Below are positions 10,556 through 19,493 of a DNA stretch of 64,000 nucleotides, in pieces (the stretch's first letter is position 1; every line of letters starts with the position of its first letter). Both the position numbers and the translations under genes were made by a program. The stretch is from Caballeronia insecticola (GTDB lineage: Bacteria > Pseudomonadota > Gammaproteobacteria > Burkholderiales > Burkholderiaceae): positions 806,001 through 870,000 of the forward strand of contig NC_021289.1 of the NCBI RefSeq assembly GCF_000402035.1. Reading direction: 5' to 3'. The notes below the pieces were generated by a model. It did no database searches. It was not told the origin of the DNA and saw only the letters and a list, made by a program, of their open reading frames with translations.

Positions 10556-11902
10556 TCACTGCGCGCGCGGTTTGTCGAGCGCGGCGCGCACCACGAAGGT
10601 AACGGCGACCGCGACAAGCAGCGTCGACGCAAGAAAATACAGGCCGGCCGCGAGGCTGCCCGTGTGCTCCTTGATTGCACCGACGCCGGCCGGGCCAAAA
10701 TAGCCGCCGAGATTACCGATGGAGTTGATCGCCGCAATGCCCACCGCCGCACTCGCGCCGCTCAGGAATTGTCCCGGCAACGCCCATACGACCGGCTGAA
10801 TCGCATACAGCGAAAACGCGGCCATGCAGATGAACGCGAACTGCAACGGCGCGCTGCCCGCCCATGCGCTCGCGGCCAGCATCAATGCACCGAAGCTCGT
10901 CACGGCCGCGATGTGCCAGTAGCGTTCGCGCCTTTTGTCGGAATGGCGCGGGACGATGCACAAGCCGACCACCGCGAAGAGATACGGCACGGCGGAAAGC
11001 AGACCCGTCATCGAATCGCTGACGCCGAAGCCCTTGATGATCGTCGGCAGCCACAGCGACAGGCCGTAGATCGCGAGCGGAAACGGCAGGAACAGCAGCG
11101 CGAGCAACAACACGCGCTTGTCCTTCAACGCAGCGAGCGGTTTGCCGTGCGATTTGAGCGCGTACGCGGCGCGGTCTTTGGCAAGCTCACGCTCGATCCA
11201 TGCGCGAGCCGCCGGTGCGAGCCAGCGCGCGTGCGCGGGCGATTCGGGCAACACACGCAGCGTCGGCAACGCGAGCAGCACGGCGGGCAAGCCGCTCACG
11301 ACAAACAAGGTCTGCCAGTTCGACATGCCGAACCAGCCTTGCGTCGACAAAACCCAGCCCGCAAGCGGCCCGGTGATGATGCCGGCGAGCGGTTGCGCAA
11401 GCACCAGCAAGCCGATGATGCGCGCACGATGACGCAGCGGAAACCATTTCGTCAGGAAGTACAGGATGCCGGGATAAAGCCCCGCCTCCGCAGCGCCGAG
11501 CAGAAAGCGCAGCGCATAAAAGCTCATCGGGCCGCGCGTCAACGCCATGGCCATCGTGATGACGCCCCATGTGGCTAGAATGCGCGCGAACCATACCCGC
11601 GCGCCGAAGCGCTCCAGTGCGAGATTGCTCGGCACTTCGCACAGGAAATAGCCGATGAAGAACAGGCCCGCGCCGAGACCGTAAGCCGCATCGCTCAAAC
11701 CAACGGCGGCGTTCATGTGCAGTTTTGCAAAGCCCACGACGGTGCGATCGATATAGGCGACCACATAAATCAGCGCGAGAAACGGCATCAGCTTGCGAAC
11801 CAGCATGCCGACGATGCGTTGCTCCGTGCCGTCTTCGCGCTCGCTCACGTTGTCCGTCGCGGGTGCGGCACGATCGAGCGTGGCTACAGCGTCGTATTTC
11901 AT
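10556..11902 (-). CDS. MFS transporter, anion:cation symporter (sugar acid) type
   Basis: 448 residues with about 12 membrane segments. The N-terminal signature is typical of the ACS family: LIYVVAYIDRTVVGFAKL in TM1, GYFLCEVPSNLALERFGAR between TM2 and TM3, and GAAEAGLYPGILYFL in TM4. These importers take up galactonate, tartrate, glucarate or similar acids with protons or cations. Its position in the arabinose/galactose operon suggests uptake of the sugar or its aldonic acid; specificity is inferred. The start has a clear AGGAGA element. The ~114 nt to the upstream dehydratase gene contain a CGAGGC/GCCTCG stem. Confidence 0.82.
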   Translation of the reverse strand: MKYDAVATLDRAAPATDNVSEREDGTEQRIVGMLVRKLMPFLALIYVVAYIDRTVVGFAKLHMNAAVGLSDAAYGLGAGLFFIGYFLCEVPSNLALERFGARVWFARILATWGVITMAMALTRGPMSFYALRFLLGAAEAGLYPGILYFLTKWFPLRHRARIIGLLVLAQPLAGIITGPLAGWVLSTQGWFGMSNWQTLFVVSGLPAVLLALPTLRVLPESPAHARWLAPAARAWIERELAKDRAAYALKSHGKPLAALKDKRVLLLALLFLPFPLAIYGLSLWLPTIIKGFGVSDSMTGLLSAVPYLFAVVGLCIVPRHSDKRRERYWHIAAVTSFGALMLAASAWAGSAPLQFAFICMAAFSLYAIQPVVWALPGQFLSGASAAVGIAAINSIGNLGGYFGPAGVGAIKEHTGSLAAGLYFLASTLLVAVAVTFVVRAALDKPRAQ

Positions 11903-12016
11903 ACGGTCTCCTATTTATATTCCGGACACTCAACAACCGCAGTACGAGCGTGACGAGGCTTCAATCAGCCTCGCCACGCAGGCACCACACACCCTCTCAG
12001 GCTCTTCGGTGTATTT

Positions 12017-13750
12017 TCAGTGCGAATGTCTCGGCACGGCCGCGCCGCGTTTGCCAACGAGGAAGTCGAGATCGCATCCTTCGTCGGCCTGCAGCACGTG
12101 ATCGACATACAGCCGTTGATAACCGCCCTCGCCGTGCACGCGCGGTGCTTCGTGATCGCGCATGCGGCGCGCGAGTTCGTCATCGCTGATGTCGAGATGC
12201 AGCGTGCCCGCGTCGCTGTCGAGTTCGATCCAGTCGCCGTCGCGCACGGCGGCGAGCGGCCCGCCCGCTGCCGCTTCCGGCGCGACGTGCAGTACCACCG
12301 TGCCGTAAGCGGTGCCGCTCATGCGCGCATCGGAGATACGCACCATGTCTTTCACGCCCTGACGAAGCAGCTTCGGCGGCAAGCCCATGTTGCCCACTTC
12401 GGCCATGCCGGGATAACCCTTGGGGCCGCAGTTCTTCAACACGAGCACGGAGTTCTTGTCGACATCGAGCGACTCGTCGACGATACGCTCCTTGTAATGC
12501 TCCAGGTTCTCGAACACGACCGCGCGGCCACGATGCTTGAGCAATTCGGGCGTCGCGGCGGAAGGCTTGAGCACCGCGCCGCGCGGCGCGAGATTGCCGC
12601 GCAACACGCGAATGCCGCCATCTTCGATCAACGGATTGTCGAGCTTACGAACCACTTCATCGTTCGTGATGGGCGCGGTCTTCACGTTCTCCCAAAGCGA
12701 CTTGCCGTTGACGGTCAGCGCATCGGGATGCGGAATCAGGTTCGCTTCGCCCAGTCGCCGCAACACGGCGGGCAAGCCGCCCGCGTAATAGAACTCTTCC
12801 ATGAGGAAGCGGCCCGACGGCATCAGATCGACGATGGTGGGCGTATCGCGGCCGATGCGCGTCCAGTCTTCCAGTTCGAGCGGCACGCCGATGCGGCCCG
12901 CAATCGCCTTCAGGTGAATCACTGCGTTGGTCGAGCCGCCGATCGCCGCGTTCGTGCGGATCGCGTTCTCGAAGGCTTCGCGCGTGAGGATCTTCGAAAG
13001 CGTCAAGCCTTCGAGCGCCATCTCCACGATGCGAATGCCCGACATATGCGCGAGCACGTAACGGCGTGCATCGACGGCGGGAATCGCGGCGTTGTGCGGC
13101 AAGGACGTGCCGAGCGCTTCGGCCATGCACGCCATCGTCGATGCAGTGCCCATGGTGTTGCACGTTCCCGCCGAGCGCGACATGCCCGCTTCGGCCGAGA
13201 GAAACTGATGCAGATCGATCTCGCCCGCCTTCAACGATTCGTGTAGTTGCCACACGGCCGTGCCCGAGCCGATGTTCTTGCCGTCGAGCTTGCCGTTGAG
13301 CATCGGGCCGCCGGTCACGACGATCGCGGGGACGTCGCAACTCGCCGCGCCCATCAGCAGCGCGGGCGTGGTTTTATCGCATCCGGTGAGCAGCACGACC
13401 GCATCGATGGGATTGCCGCGGATCGCTTCTTCCACGTCCATCGCCGCGAGATTGCGCGTGAGCATGGCGGTCGGGCGCAGGTTCGATTCGCCATTCGAGA
13501 ACACGGGAAATTCGACCGGAAAGCCGCCCGCTTCATATACGCCACGCTTAACGTGCTCGGCGATCTTGCGAAAGTGCGCGTTGCAAGGCGTGAGTTCCGA
13601 CCACGTATTGCAGATGCCGATGACCGGCCTGCCGTCGAACTCGTGATCCGGAATGCCCTGGTTCTTCATCCAGCTTCGATACATGAAGCCGTTCTTGTCA
13701 TTGGTGCCGAACCATTGCGCGGAGCGCAGCTTGGGCTTCGATGCGGACAT
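12017..13750 (-). CDS. IlvD/Edd family L-arabonate dehydratase
   Basis: 577 residues, full length for the family. Fe-S ligand and Mg-site motifs are present: NTWSELTPCNAH, LLTGCDKTTPALLMGA, AGTCNTMGTASTMACMAE and SDARMSGTAYGT. The opening segment (LRSAQWFGTNDKNGFMYRSWMKNQGIP) belongs to the arabonate/galactonate branch rather than to dihydroxy-acid dehydratase. The expected reaction is dehydration of L-arabonate (or D-galactonate) to the 2-keto-3-deoxy acid. It is the first gene of the operon and faces the LysR gene. An AGGAAGAG element precedes the start. Confidence 0.88.
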   Translation of the reverse strand: MSASKPKLRSAQWFGTNDKNGFMYRSWMKNQGIPDHEFDGRPVIGICNTWSELTPCNAHFRKIAEHVKRGVYEAGGFPVEFPVFSNGESNLRPTAMLTRNLAAMDVEEAIRGNPIDAVVLLTGCDKTTPALLMGAASCDVPAIVVTGGPMLNGKLDGKNIGSGTAVWQLHESLKAGEIDLHQFLSAEAGMSRSAGTCNTMGTASTMACMAEALGTSLPHNAAIPAVDARRYVLAHMSGIRIVEMALEGLTLSKILTREAFENAIRTNAAIGGSTNAVIHLKAIAGRIGVPLELEDWTRIGRDTPTIVDLMPSGRFLMEEFYYAGGLPAVLRRLGEANLIPHPDALTVNGKSLWENVKTAPITNDEVVRKLDNPLIEDGGIRVLRGNLAPRGAVLKPSAATPELLKHRGRAVVFENLEHYKERIVDESLDVDKNSVLVLKNCGPKGYPGMAEVGNMGLPPKLLRQGVKDMVRISDARMSGTAYGTVVLHVAPEAAAGGPLAAVRDGDWIELDSDAGTLHLDISDDELARRMRDHEAPRVHGEGGYQRLYVDHVLQADEGCDLDFLVGKRGAAVPRHSH

Positions 13751-13835
13751 CGTCTCTTCCTGTCATATACGTATCCACTGAGCTTACGCGGCTGCGTGAT
13801 AATCTGCCAATGAAAAGATGGACGCAATCGATAAC

Positions 13836-13849
13836 CGAATCAGCATTCG
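13836..13849. promoter_or_regulatory. LysR-type operator candidate between arabonate dehydratase and its LysR gene
   Basis: Palindrome CGAAT-CAGC-ATTCG lies 13 nt before the LysR start and 86 nt upstream of the divergent operon. Its symmetry and spacing fit an LTTR box used for autoregulation and for activation of the divergent operon. Binding is not shown. Confidence 0.45.
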
Positions 13850-13862
13850 TATAAACCCTTAA

Positions 13863-14843
13863 ATGCTGCTTACTTCCAGCCCTTCAGCCATGCGCAGCCG
13901 CCTCAAGACGCGGCAACTTTTGCTCGTCGTCGCGCTGGCGGAGGAAGGCAATATTCATCGCGCGGCGGCCGCGCTCAACATGACGCAGCCCGCCGCGTCG
14001 AAAACGTTGCGTGAACTCGAAGAAACGCTCGGCGTCACGCTGTTCACGCGCGAGCCACGCGGCGTACGTCCCACACTATATGGCGATGCGATCATCCGGC
14101 ATGCGCGCGCCGTGCTTGGCAGCATCGATCAGGCTCAGGAAGAACTCGTCGCGCTCAAGTCGGGGCGGCTCGGGCATGTAAGTATCGGCGCGATCACATC
14201 GCCGGGCGTGCGCTTGTTGCCCGCTGCGGTTGCGGCAGTGAAGCGCCTGCATGCCGACATCCGCATTTCCGTCGAGATCGATTCGAGTACTACGCTGCTC
14301 GAACGTCTCTCGCAAGATAAGCTCGATATCGTGATCGGCCGGCTTTCTGCCGAGCACGACAAAGTACAGCTTCGTTATGAACCGCTCGCAAGCGAACCGG
14401 CTCGCGCGGTCGTGCGTGCAGGACATCCGTTGTTGAAGAAGAAGAAGCTGTCGTTGAGCGATGCGCAACGGGCCGCGTGGCTCGTGCCGCCGACGGGCAG
14501 CGTGCTGCGGCATCGTTTCGAAGTGATGTTTCAACGCGCGAGCCTCGCGCCGCCGTCGAATGTTGTCGAGACCGCGGCCATTCTCTTCGTCACGCAGTTG
14601 CTCGAACAAAGCGACATGATCGCCGTGCTCGCCGAAGATGTCGCGCGCTATTACGAACGACACGGCATCGTCGCAATGTTGCCGTTGCCGATGGATTGCC
14701 AGATGGACGACTTCGGCATCGTCACACGGGCGGACCGGCTATACACGCCTGCAGCCGAAGTGATGATCGATGCGTTGCGCACGGCGGCGCGCAACGCATA
14801 CGACGATCAGGCGGTCGCTGCGATCTCGACCGGCACGCGATAA
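13863..14843 (+). CDS. LysR family regulator, GbpR-like, of the arabinose/galactose operon
   Basis: 326 residues. The N-terminal winged HTH (RQLLLVVALAEEGNIHRAAAALNMTQPAASKTLRELEE) is followed by the usual effector-binding domain. It resembles GbpR of Azospirillum, which responds to arabinose, fucose and galactose; this is recalled similarity. Divergent from the L-arabonate dehydratase operon, it is the obvious regulator. An internal start at 13890 (MRSRLK) is also possible, since neither start has a good ribosome site. The last 37 nt overlap the convergent indolepyruvate oxidoreductase gene. Confidence 0.85.
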   Translation: MLLTSSPSAMRSRLKTRQLLLVVALAEEGNIHRAAAALNMTQPAASKTLRELEETLGVTLFTREPRGVRPTLYGDAIIRHARAVLGSIDQAQEELVALKSGRLGHVSIGAITSPGVRLLPAAVAAVKRLHADIRISVEIDSSTTLLERLSQDKLDIVIGRLSAEHDKVQLRYEPLASEPARAVVRAGHPLLKKKKLSLSDAQRAAWLVPPTGSVLRHRFEVMFQRASLAPPSNVVETAAILFVTQLLEQSDMIAVLAEDVARYYERHGIVAMLPLPMDCQMDDFGIVTRADRLYTPAAEVMIDALRTAARNAYDDQAVAAISTGTR

Positions 14844-17800
14844 CGTTCGATCAGGCGCTCGCGCTTCGTGGCAACGGCCGCCATGTTGCGTTCCTTCACG
14901 TGACCGAAGCCGCGAATTTCGTCGGGAAGCTTTGCAAGTTGCAGCGCGATATCCAGACGATCTTCGTCGAGCGTCGCGCAGAATTCATCGACGAGTGCGA
15001 GGTAGTCTTCGATCAGCTGACGCTCCGCGCGGCGTTCGGCCGTCTTGCCGAACACATCGAACGGCGTGCCGCGCAGACGCTTCAGCTTCGCAAGCATGCG
15101 GAACGCCGGCAGCATCCACGCGCCGAAACGCTGCTTCACGAGATGGCCGTGCTCATCGTGCCTGGCGAAGAGCGGCGGCGCGAGATGGAACGTCAGCGTG
15201 TAGTCGCGGCCCGGCTCGCCTTCGAACTGCTCGCGCAGTTTGTCGAGATAAACGGGATCGGCATAGAGACGCGCGACTTCGTATTCGTCCTTGTAAGCCA
15301 TGAGCTTCGCGAGATTCACGGCGACGGCGCGCGTGAGCGGAAGCTTTGCATGACCCTTCAACTGCTTTTCCTTCTCGCGAATGCGTTCGACCACACCGCG
15401 ATACGCATGCGCGTACGCTTCGTTTTGATAGGCGGTGAGCAAAGCCTCGCGCGTCGCAATGACCTGCTCGATGGACTCGGGCATCTTCACGACGATGGCC
15501 TGCTGCGTCGGCTTGATCAGATCGCCCGTGCCGTGTTGCGCGACATAGCGTCCCCAATCGAATGCCAGCAGGTTCTTGTCCACCGCCACGCCGTTCAGTT
15601 CGATTGCGCGCTTCAGGCTCGCGAGTTCGAGCGGCAACCAGCCTTTCTGCCACGCGAAACCAAGCAGCAACGGATTCGAATAGAGCGTGTCGCCGAGCAG
15701 TTTCAACGCGAGCGCATTGGCATCGATGAATGCGCATCCCGCACCGATGCTGTCCGACAGCGCCTGTTCCGTCTGCGCGCCCGGAAAGCTCCACTGCGCA
15801 TTGGTGACGAACTCGGCCGTCGGCGTTGCGCCGCTGTTGATGGCGGCTTGCGTGATGCCATGTCGCGTGCGCGAGAGCACATCGTTCGAGGCGGACACGA
15901 TAGCGTCGCAGCCGATCACGAGCCGCGCTTCGCCGGTCGCGATGCGTGTCGCGTGCAGCGCGCGCGGCTCCGGCGCGATCTGCACGTGGCTCAGCACCGC
16001 GCCGCCTTTCTGGGCGAGACCGGCCATGTCGAGCACGGTCACGCCCTTGCGCTCGATATGCGCCGCCATGCCGATCAATCCGCCGATGGTCACGACGCCC
16101 GTGCCGCCCACGCCGGTCACGAGAACGCCATAAGGCTTCGTCAATGCGGGCAGAGTCGGCAACGGCAGCGTGTCGAATGCGGGCTTCTGTCCGGCGGCGG
16201 CTTTCGGCTTGCGAACCTGCGCGCCTTCGGCAGTGACGAAGCTCGGGCAAAAGCCCTTCACGCACGAAAAGTCCTTGTTGCAGGACGACTGATTGATCTT
16301 GCGCTTGGTGCCGAGCGACGTATCCAGCGGCTCGACCGAAAGACAATTCGATTGCACCGAGCAATCGCCGCAGCCTTCGCATACCGCGTCGTTGATGAAC
16401 GCGCGACGCGCCGGATCGGGATACGTGCCGCGCTTGCGGCGGCGGCGCTTTTCCGTCGCGCAGGTCTGATCGTAGATGAGCACGGTCGTGCCTTGCGTAT
16501 CGCGCAACTCGCGCTGAATGCGATCCAGCTCGTCGCGATGATGCACGCTCACGCCATCCGGCAATACGATTTTCGCATCGTATTTCTGCGGCTCGTCCGT
16601 CACGATGACAATGCGCTTCGCCCCTTCCGCGAAGACCTGATGCGCGATTTGCGGCACCGTGAGCACGCCGTCGACGGGTTGGCCGCCGGTCATCGCGACC
16701 GCATCGTTATAGAGAATCTTGTAGGTGATGTTCGCGTTCGCCGCGATCGCCGCACGCACCGCGAGCAGGCCCGAATGAAAATACGTGCCGTCGCCGAGAT
16801 TGACGAACACGTGCTTGTCGCCCGAGAAATGCATTTGCCCGATCCACGCGACGCCCTCGCCGCCCATCTGGCTGAACGTCTCGGTCTTGCGGTCCATCCA
16901 CATCGACATGTAATGGCAACCGATGCCCGCAAGCGCGCGCGAGCCTTCGGGCACGCGCGTCGACGTATTGTGCGGACAGCCCGAGCAGAACCACGGCTTG
17001 CGCTCGACATCGACGCGCGGCTTGATCGCCTCGCGCTCCTTCGCTTCGATCGTCTCGACACGCGCGAGCATGCGCGCGCGCACATCGCCGGGCAGGTCCG
17101 CGCGTGCGAGACGGCGTGCGATGGCCTTCGCGATCAGCGCGGGCGACAACTCGTAATGCGCCGGCAAGAGCCAGTTGCCGCGCGGAACGGACCATTCGCC
17201 GCCTTCGTTATCGCGTTCATCGAACTTGCCGTAGATGCGCGGACGCACGTCCTCGCGCCAGTTATAAAGCTCTTCTTTCAAGGCATATTCGAGAATCTGC
17301 CGCTTCTCTTCGACGACGAGAATCTCTTCGAGACCTGTTGCGAACGCGCGTGCATCTTGCGCATCGAGCGGCCACACGCAGCCCACCTTCAGCACGCGCA
17401 GGCCGATCTGCGCGCAGGTTGCATCGTCGAGACCGAGATCGACGAGCGCCTGACGCACATCGAGATACGCCTTGCCCGCCGTGATGATGCCGAAGCGCGG
17501 CTTGTCCGAATCGAGCACGACGCGGTTCAGCTTGTTCGCGCGCACGTACGCCAGCGCCGCGTACCATTTCTCGTCGAGCAGACGCGCTTCTTGCGCGAGC
17601 GGCGAATCGGGCCAGCGGATGTTGAGGCCGCCTTCGGGCATCGCGTAATCGGTGGGCGTGACGATCTCCACGCGGTCCGGATCGAGATCGATCGATGCGG
17701 TGGATTCGACGACATCGGTCACGCACTTCATCGCGACCCACAGACCCGAGTAGCGGCTCATCGCCCAGCCATGCAGGCCGTAGTCGAGATACTCCTGAAC

Positions 17801-18349
17801 ATTCGACGGATACAGCACCGGAATGCCCGCCGCGATGAACGCATGATCCGACTGATGCGCAACCGACGACGACTTCGCCGCATGGTCGTCACCCGCGAGG
17901 ACAAGCACGCCGCCGTGGGCATCGGTGCCTGCGGAATTTGCGTGCTTGAAGACGTCGCCGGTACGGTCCACGCCCGGGCCCTTGCCGTACCACATGCCGA
18001 ACACGCCGTCGCGCGTGGCACCCGGCCACAAGTTGACCTGCTGCGTGCCCCAGATCGACGTGGCCGCGAGATCCTCGTTTACCCCTGGCTGAAACACGAT
18101 GTCGTTGTCTTTCAGATGCTGCTTCGCCTTCCACAGCGACTGATCGAGCGCGCCGAGCGGCGAACCGCGATAGCCCGAAATGAAGCCCGCCGTATTCAGC
18201 CCGGCCTTGCGGTCACGCGCCTTCTGCAGCATCGGCAGACGCACCAGCGCCTGCGTGCCGCTGATATAGACGCGGCCTTTCTCCAGCGTGTATTTGTCGT
18301 CCAGCGAGATATTGGCGGCGGCTAGCGCAGCACGATCGGGTGCGTTCAT
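14807..18349 (-). CDS. indolepyruvate ferredoxin oxidoreductase, fused single-chain type
   Basis: 1180 residues, the long fused form. From N to C terminus: a pyruvate-oxidoreductase-like domain (FISGYRGSPLGALD, AGDDHAAKSSSVAHQSD), a TPP-binding domain (GDGTYFHSGLLAVR with ILYNDAVAMTGGQ), a cysteine-rich Fe-S segment (CEGCGDCSVQSNC, SSCNKDFSCVKGFCP) and a gamma-type domain (GVGGTGVVTIGGLIGMAAH). It oxidatively decarboxylates aryl or branched 2-oxo acids to acyl-CoA in aromatic amino acid catabolism. A GGAGA element precedes the start. The gene stands alone, divergent from a LysR gene. Confidence 0.88.
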   Translation of the reverse strand: MNAPDRAALAAANISLDDKYTLEKGRVYISGTQALVRLPMLQKARDRKAGLNTAGFISGYRGSPLGALDQSLWKAKQHLKDNDIVFQPGVNEDLAATSIWGTQQVNLWPGATRDGVFGMWYGKGPGVDRTGDVFKHANSAGTDAHGGVLVLAGDDHAAKSSSVAHQSDHAFIAAGIPVLYPSNVQEYLDYGLHGWAMSRYSGLWVAMKCVTDVVESTASIDLDPDRVEIVTPTDYAMPEGGLNIRWPDSPLAQEARLLDEKWYAALAYVRANKLNRVVLDSDKPRFGIITAGKAYLDVRQALVDLGLDDATCAQIGLRVLKVGCVWPLDAQDARAFATGLEEILVVEEKRQILEYALKEELYNWREDVRPRIYGKFDERDNEGGEWSVPRGNWLLPAHYELSPALIAKAIARRLARADLPGDVRARMLARVETIEAKEREAIKPRVDVERKPWFCSGCPHNTSTRVPEGSRALAGIGCHYMSMWMDRKTETFSQMGGEGVAWIGQMHFSGDKHVFVNLGDGTYFHSGLLAVRAAIAANANITYKILYNDAVAMTGGQPVDGVLTVPQIAHQVFAEGAKRIVIVTDEPQKYDAKIVLPDGVSVHHRDELDRIQRELRDTQGTTVLIYDQTCATEKRRRRKRGTYPDPARRAFINDAVCEGCGDCSVQSNCLSVEPLDTSLGTKRKINQSSCNKDFSCVKGFCPSFVTAEGAQVRKPKAAAGQKPAFDTLPLPTLPALTKPYGVLVTGVGGTGVVTIGGLIGMAAHIERKGVTVLDMAGLAQKGGAVLSHVQIAPEPRALHATRIATGEARLVIGCDAIVSASNDVLSRTRHGITQAAINSGATPTAEFVTNAQWSFPGAQTEQALSDSIGAGCAFIDANALALKLLGDTLYSNPLLLGFAWQKGWLPLELASLKRAIELNGVAVDKNLLAFDWGRYVAQHGTGDLIKPTQQAIVVKMPESIEQVIATREALLTAYQNEAYAHAYRGVVERIREKEKQLKGHAKLPLTRAVAVNLAKLMAYKDEYEVARLYADPVYLDKLREQFEGEPGRDYTLTFHLAPPLFARHDEHGHLVKQRFGAWMLPAFRMLAKLKRLRGTPFDVFGKTAERRAERQLIEDYLALVDEFCATLDEDRLDIALQLAKLPDEIRGFGHVKERNMAAVATKRERLIERYRVPVEIAATA

Positions 18350-18438
18350 GGGGCTTGTCTCCGGAAGCGGAAGATGTTTTTTGCCCGAGTATATGAAGCC
18401 GGCGAGCTATCGTAAAATCACGAATAAACAACTCTGGT

Positions 18439-18453
18439 ATCTGAAAATCAGAT
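18439..18453. promoter_or_regulatory. LysR-type operator overlapping the LysR start codon
   Basis: Palindrome ATCTGA-AAA-TCAGAT fits T-N11-A. Its right arm contains the first bases of the LysR ATG (18452), so binding could block translation initiation or RNA polymerase and give tight autorepression. The divergent indolepyruvate oxidoreductase gene starts 90 nt away. Confidence 0.45.
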
Positions 18454-19357
18454 GGCGTTCGATCTCACCCTTCGGCAACTGCGCTATTTCGTGGCCGCCG
18501 CGCAGACCGGCCAGTTTTCGATGGCGGCGGCGAACGAGCACGTCTCGCAATCGGCGATCACCAACGCAGTTCTGGCCCTCGAAGGCGCGCTCGGCACGAA
18601 GCTGTTCGAACGTTTGCCGCAAGGCGTCGCGCTGACGCCGGACGGGCAGGATTTCCATAATCACGCGCGCCGCGTGCTCGACGCCGCCCGCGATGCAATG
18701 CACGAACCGCGCTTCCGCTCGCACGACATGCGCGGCGTTGCACGCATTGCGGCGTCCTATACGGTGCTCGGGTACTTTTTGCCGGAACTGCTTGCGCGCT
18801 TTCGTGCGACGTATCCGTTCATCGACTTCGATCTGCGCGACATGGAGCGGCCGCAGATCGAAGAAGCAGTGGCGAGCGGCGAAGTGGATATCGGCGTCGT
18901 GCTGCTCTCGAACATGCAGCGCGCGAGCCGTTTCGGCAGTCAGGTATTGATCCGCTCGCGGCGGCAACTCTGGGTCGCGCCGACGCATCCGCTCGCGCAG
19001 CAGCACACGGTATCGCTGAAAGACATCGCCGCGCATCCGTACATCATGATCACCGTCGACGAAGGCGAACATTCGACGATGCGTTACTGGCACAAGAAGC
19101 GCATCGAACCGAACATTGCATTTCGCACGAGTTCGATGGAAGCGCTGCGCGGACTCGTGGCGCATGGCTTCGGCGTGACGGTGCTGTCGGACATGGTGTT
19201 TCGTCCGTGGTCGCTCGAAGGCAAGCGCATCGAGGCGCGGCCCGTGCACGATGTCATTCCGCACATGGAAGCCGGCATGATCTGGCGCAAAGGTGCCACC
19301 TTGAGCGGTCCGGCAACCGCCCTTCAGCAGTTCCTGATTCACGCCTGCGGCGGCTGA
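18452..19357 (+). CDS. LysR family transcriptional regulator
   Basis: 301 residues. HTH in LRQLRYFVAAAQTGQFSMAAANEHVSQSAITNAVLALE, then an effector domain (ASYTVLGYFLPELLARFRATYP). The opening MAFDLTLRQLRYF is canonical, although no ribosome site precedes it; the upstream palindrome occupies that position. It is divergent from the indolepyruvate oxidoreductase gene and upstream of an RND pump gene, so either could be its target. The divergent arrangement favours the oxidoreductase. Confidence 0.82.
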   Translation: MAFDLTLRQLRYFVAAAQTGQFSMAAANEHVSQSAITNAVLALEGALGTKLFERLPQGVALTPDGQDFHNHARRVLDAARDAMHEPRFRSHDMRGVARIAASYTVLGYFLPELLARFRATYPFIDFDLRDMERPQIEEAVASGEVDIGVVLLSNMQRASRFGSQVLIRSRRQLWVAPTHPLAQQHTVSLKDIAAHPYIMITVDEGEHSTMRYWHKKRIEPNIAFRTSSMEALRGLVAHGFGVTVLSDMVFRPWSLEGKRIEARPVHDVIPHMEAGMIWRKGATLSGPATALQQFLIHACGG

Positions 19358-19493
19358 TGCAACTCAGGCACGCGCATTGTCGCGCGCCATTCGCCAAAGC
19401 GTCTCTTTTGCCGGTGTTTATTCGCTCTCAAGCCCTCGCCATACTCATGCCCGATGCGGCGATGTCCGCTGCGTGATCAAGCGAAGGTTTTTC

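Noticed and set aside
14477..18325. Open frame of 1282 codons on the plus strand
   Set aside because: It lies antisense to the well-supported indolepyruvate oxidoreductase gene and overlaps the LysR gene; its Arg/His-rich composition is the mirror image of GC-biased codons and shows no domain.
19377..19493. Extra 39 N-terminal residues on the RND pump
   Set aside because: The stretch has no homology to the family and no ribosome site; MNISRFF with GAAGG upstream is the standard start.
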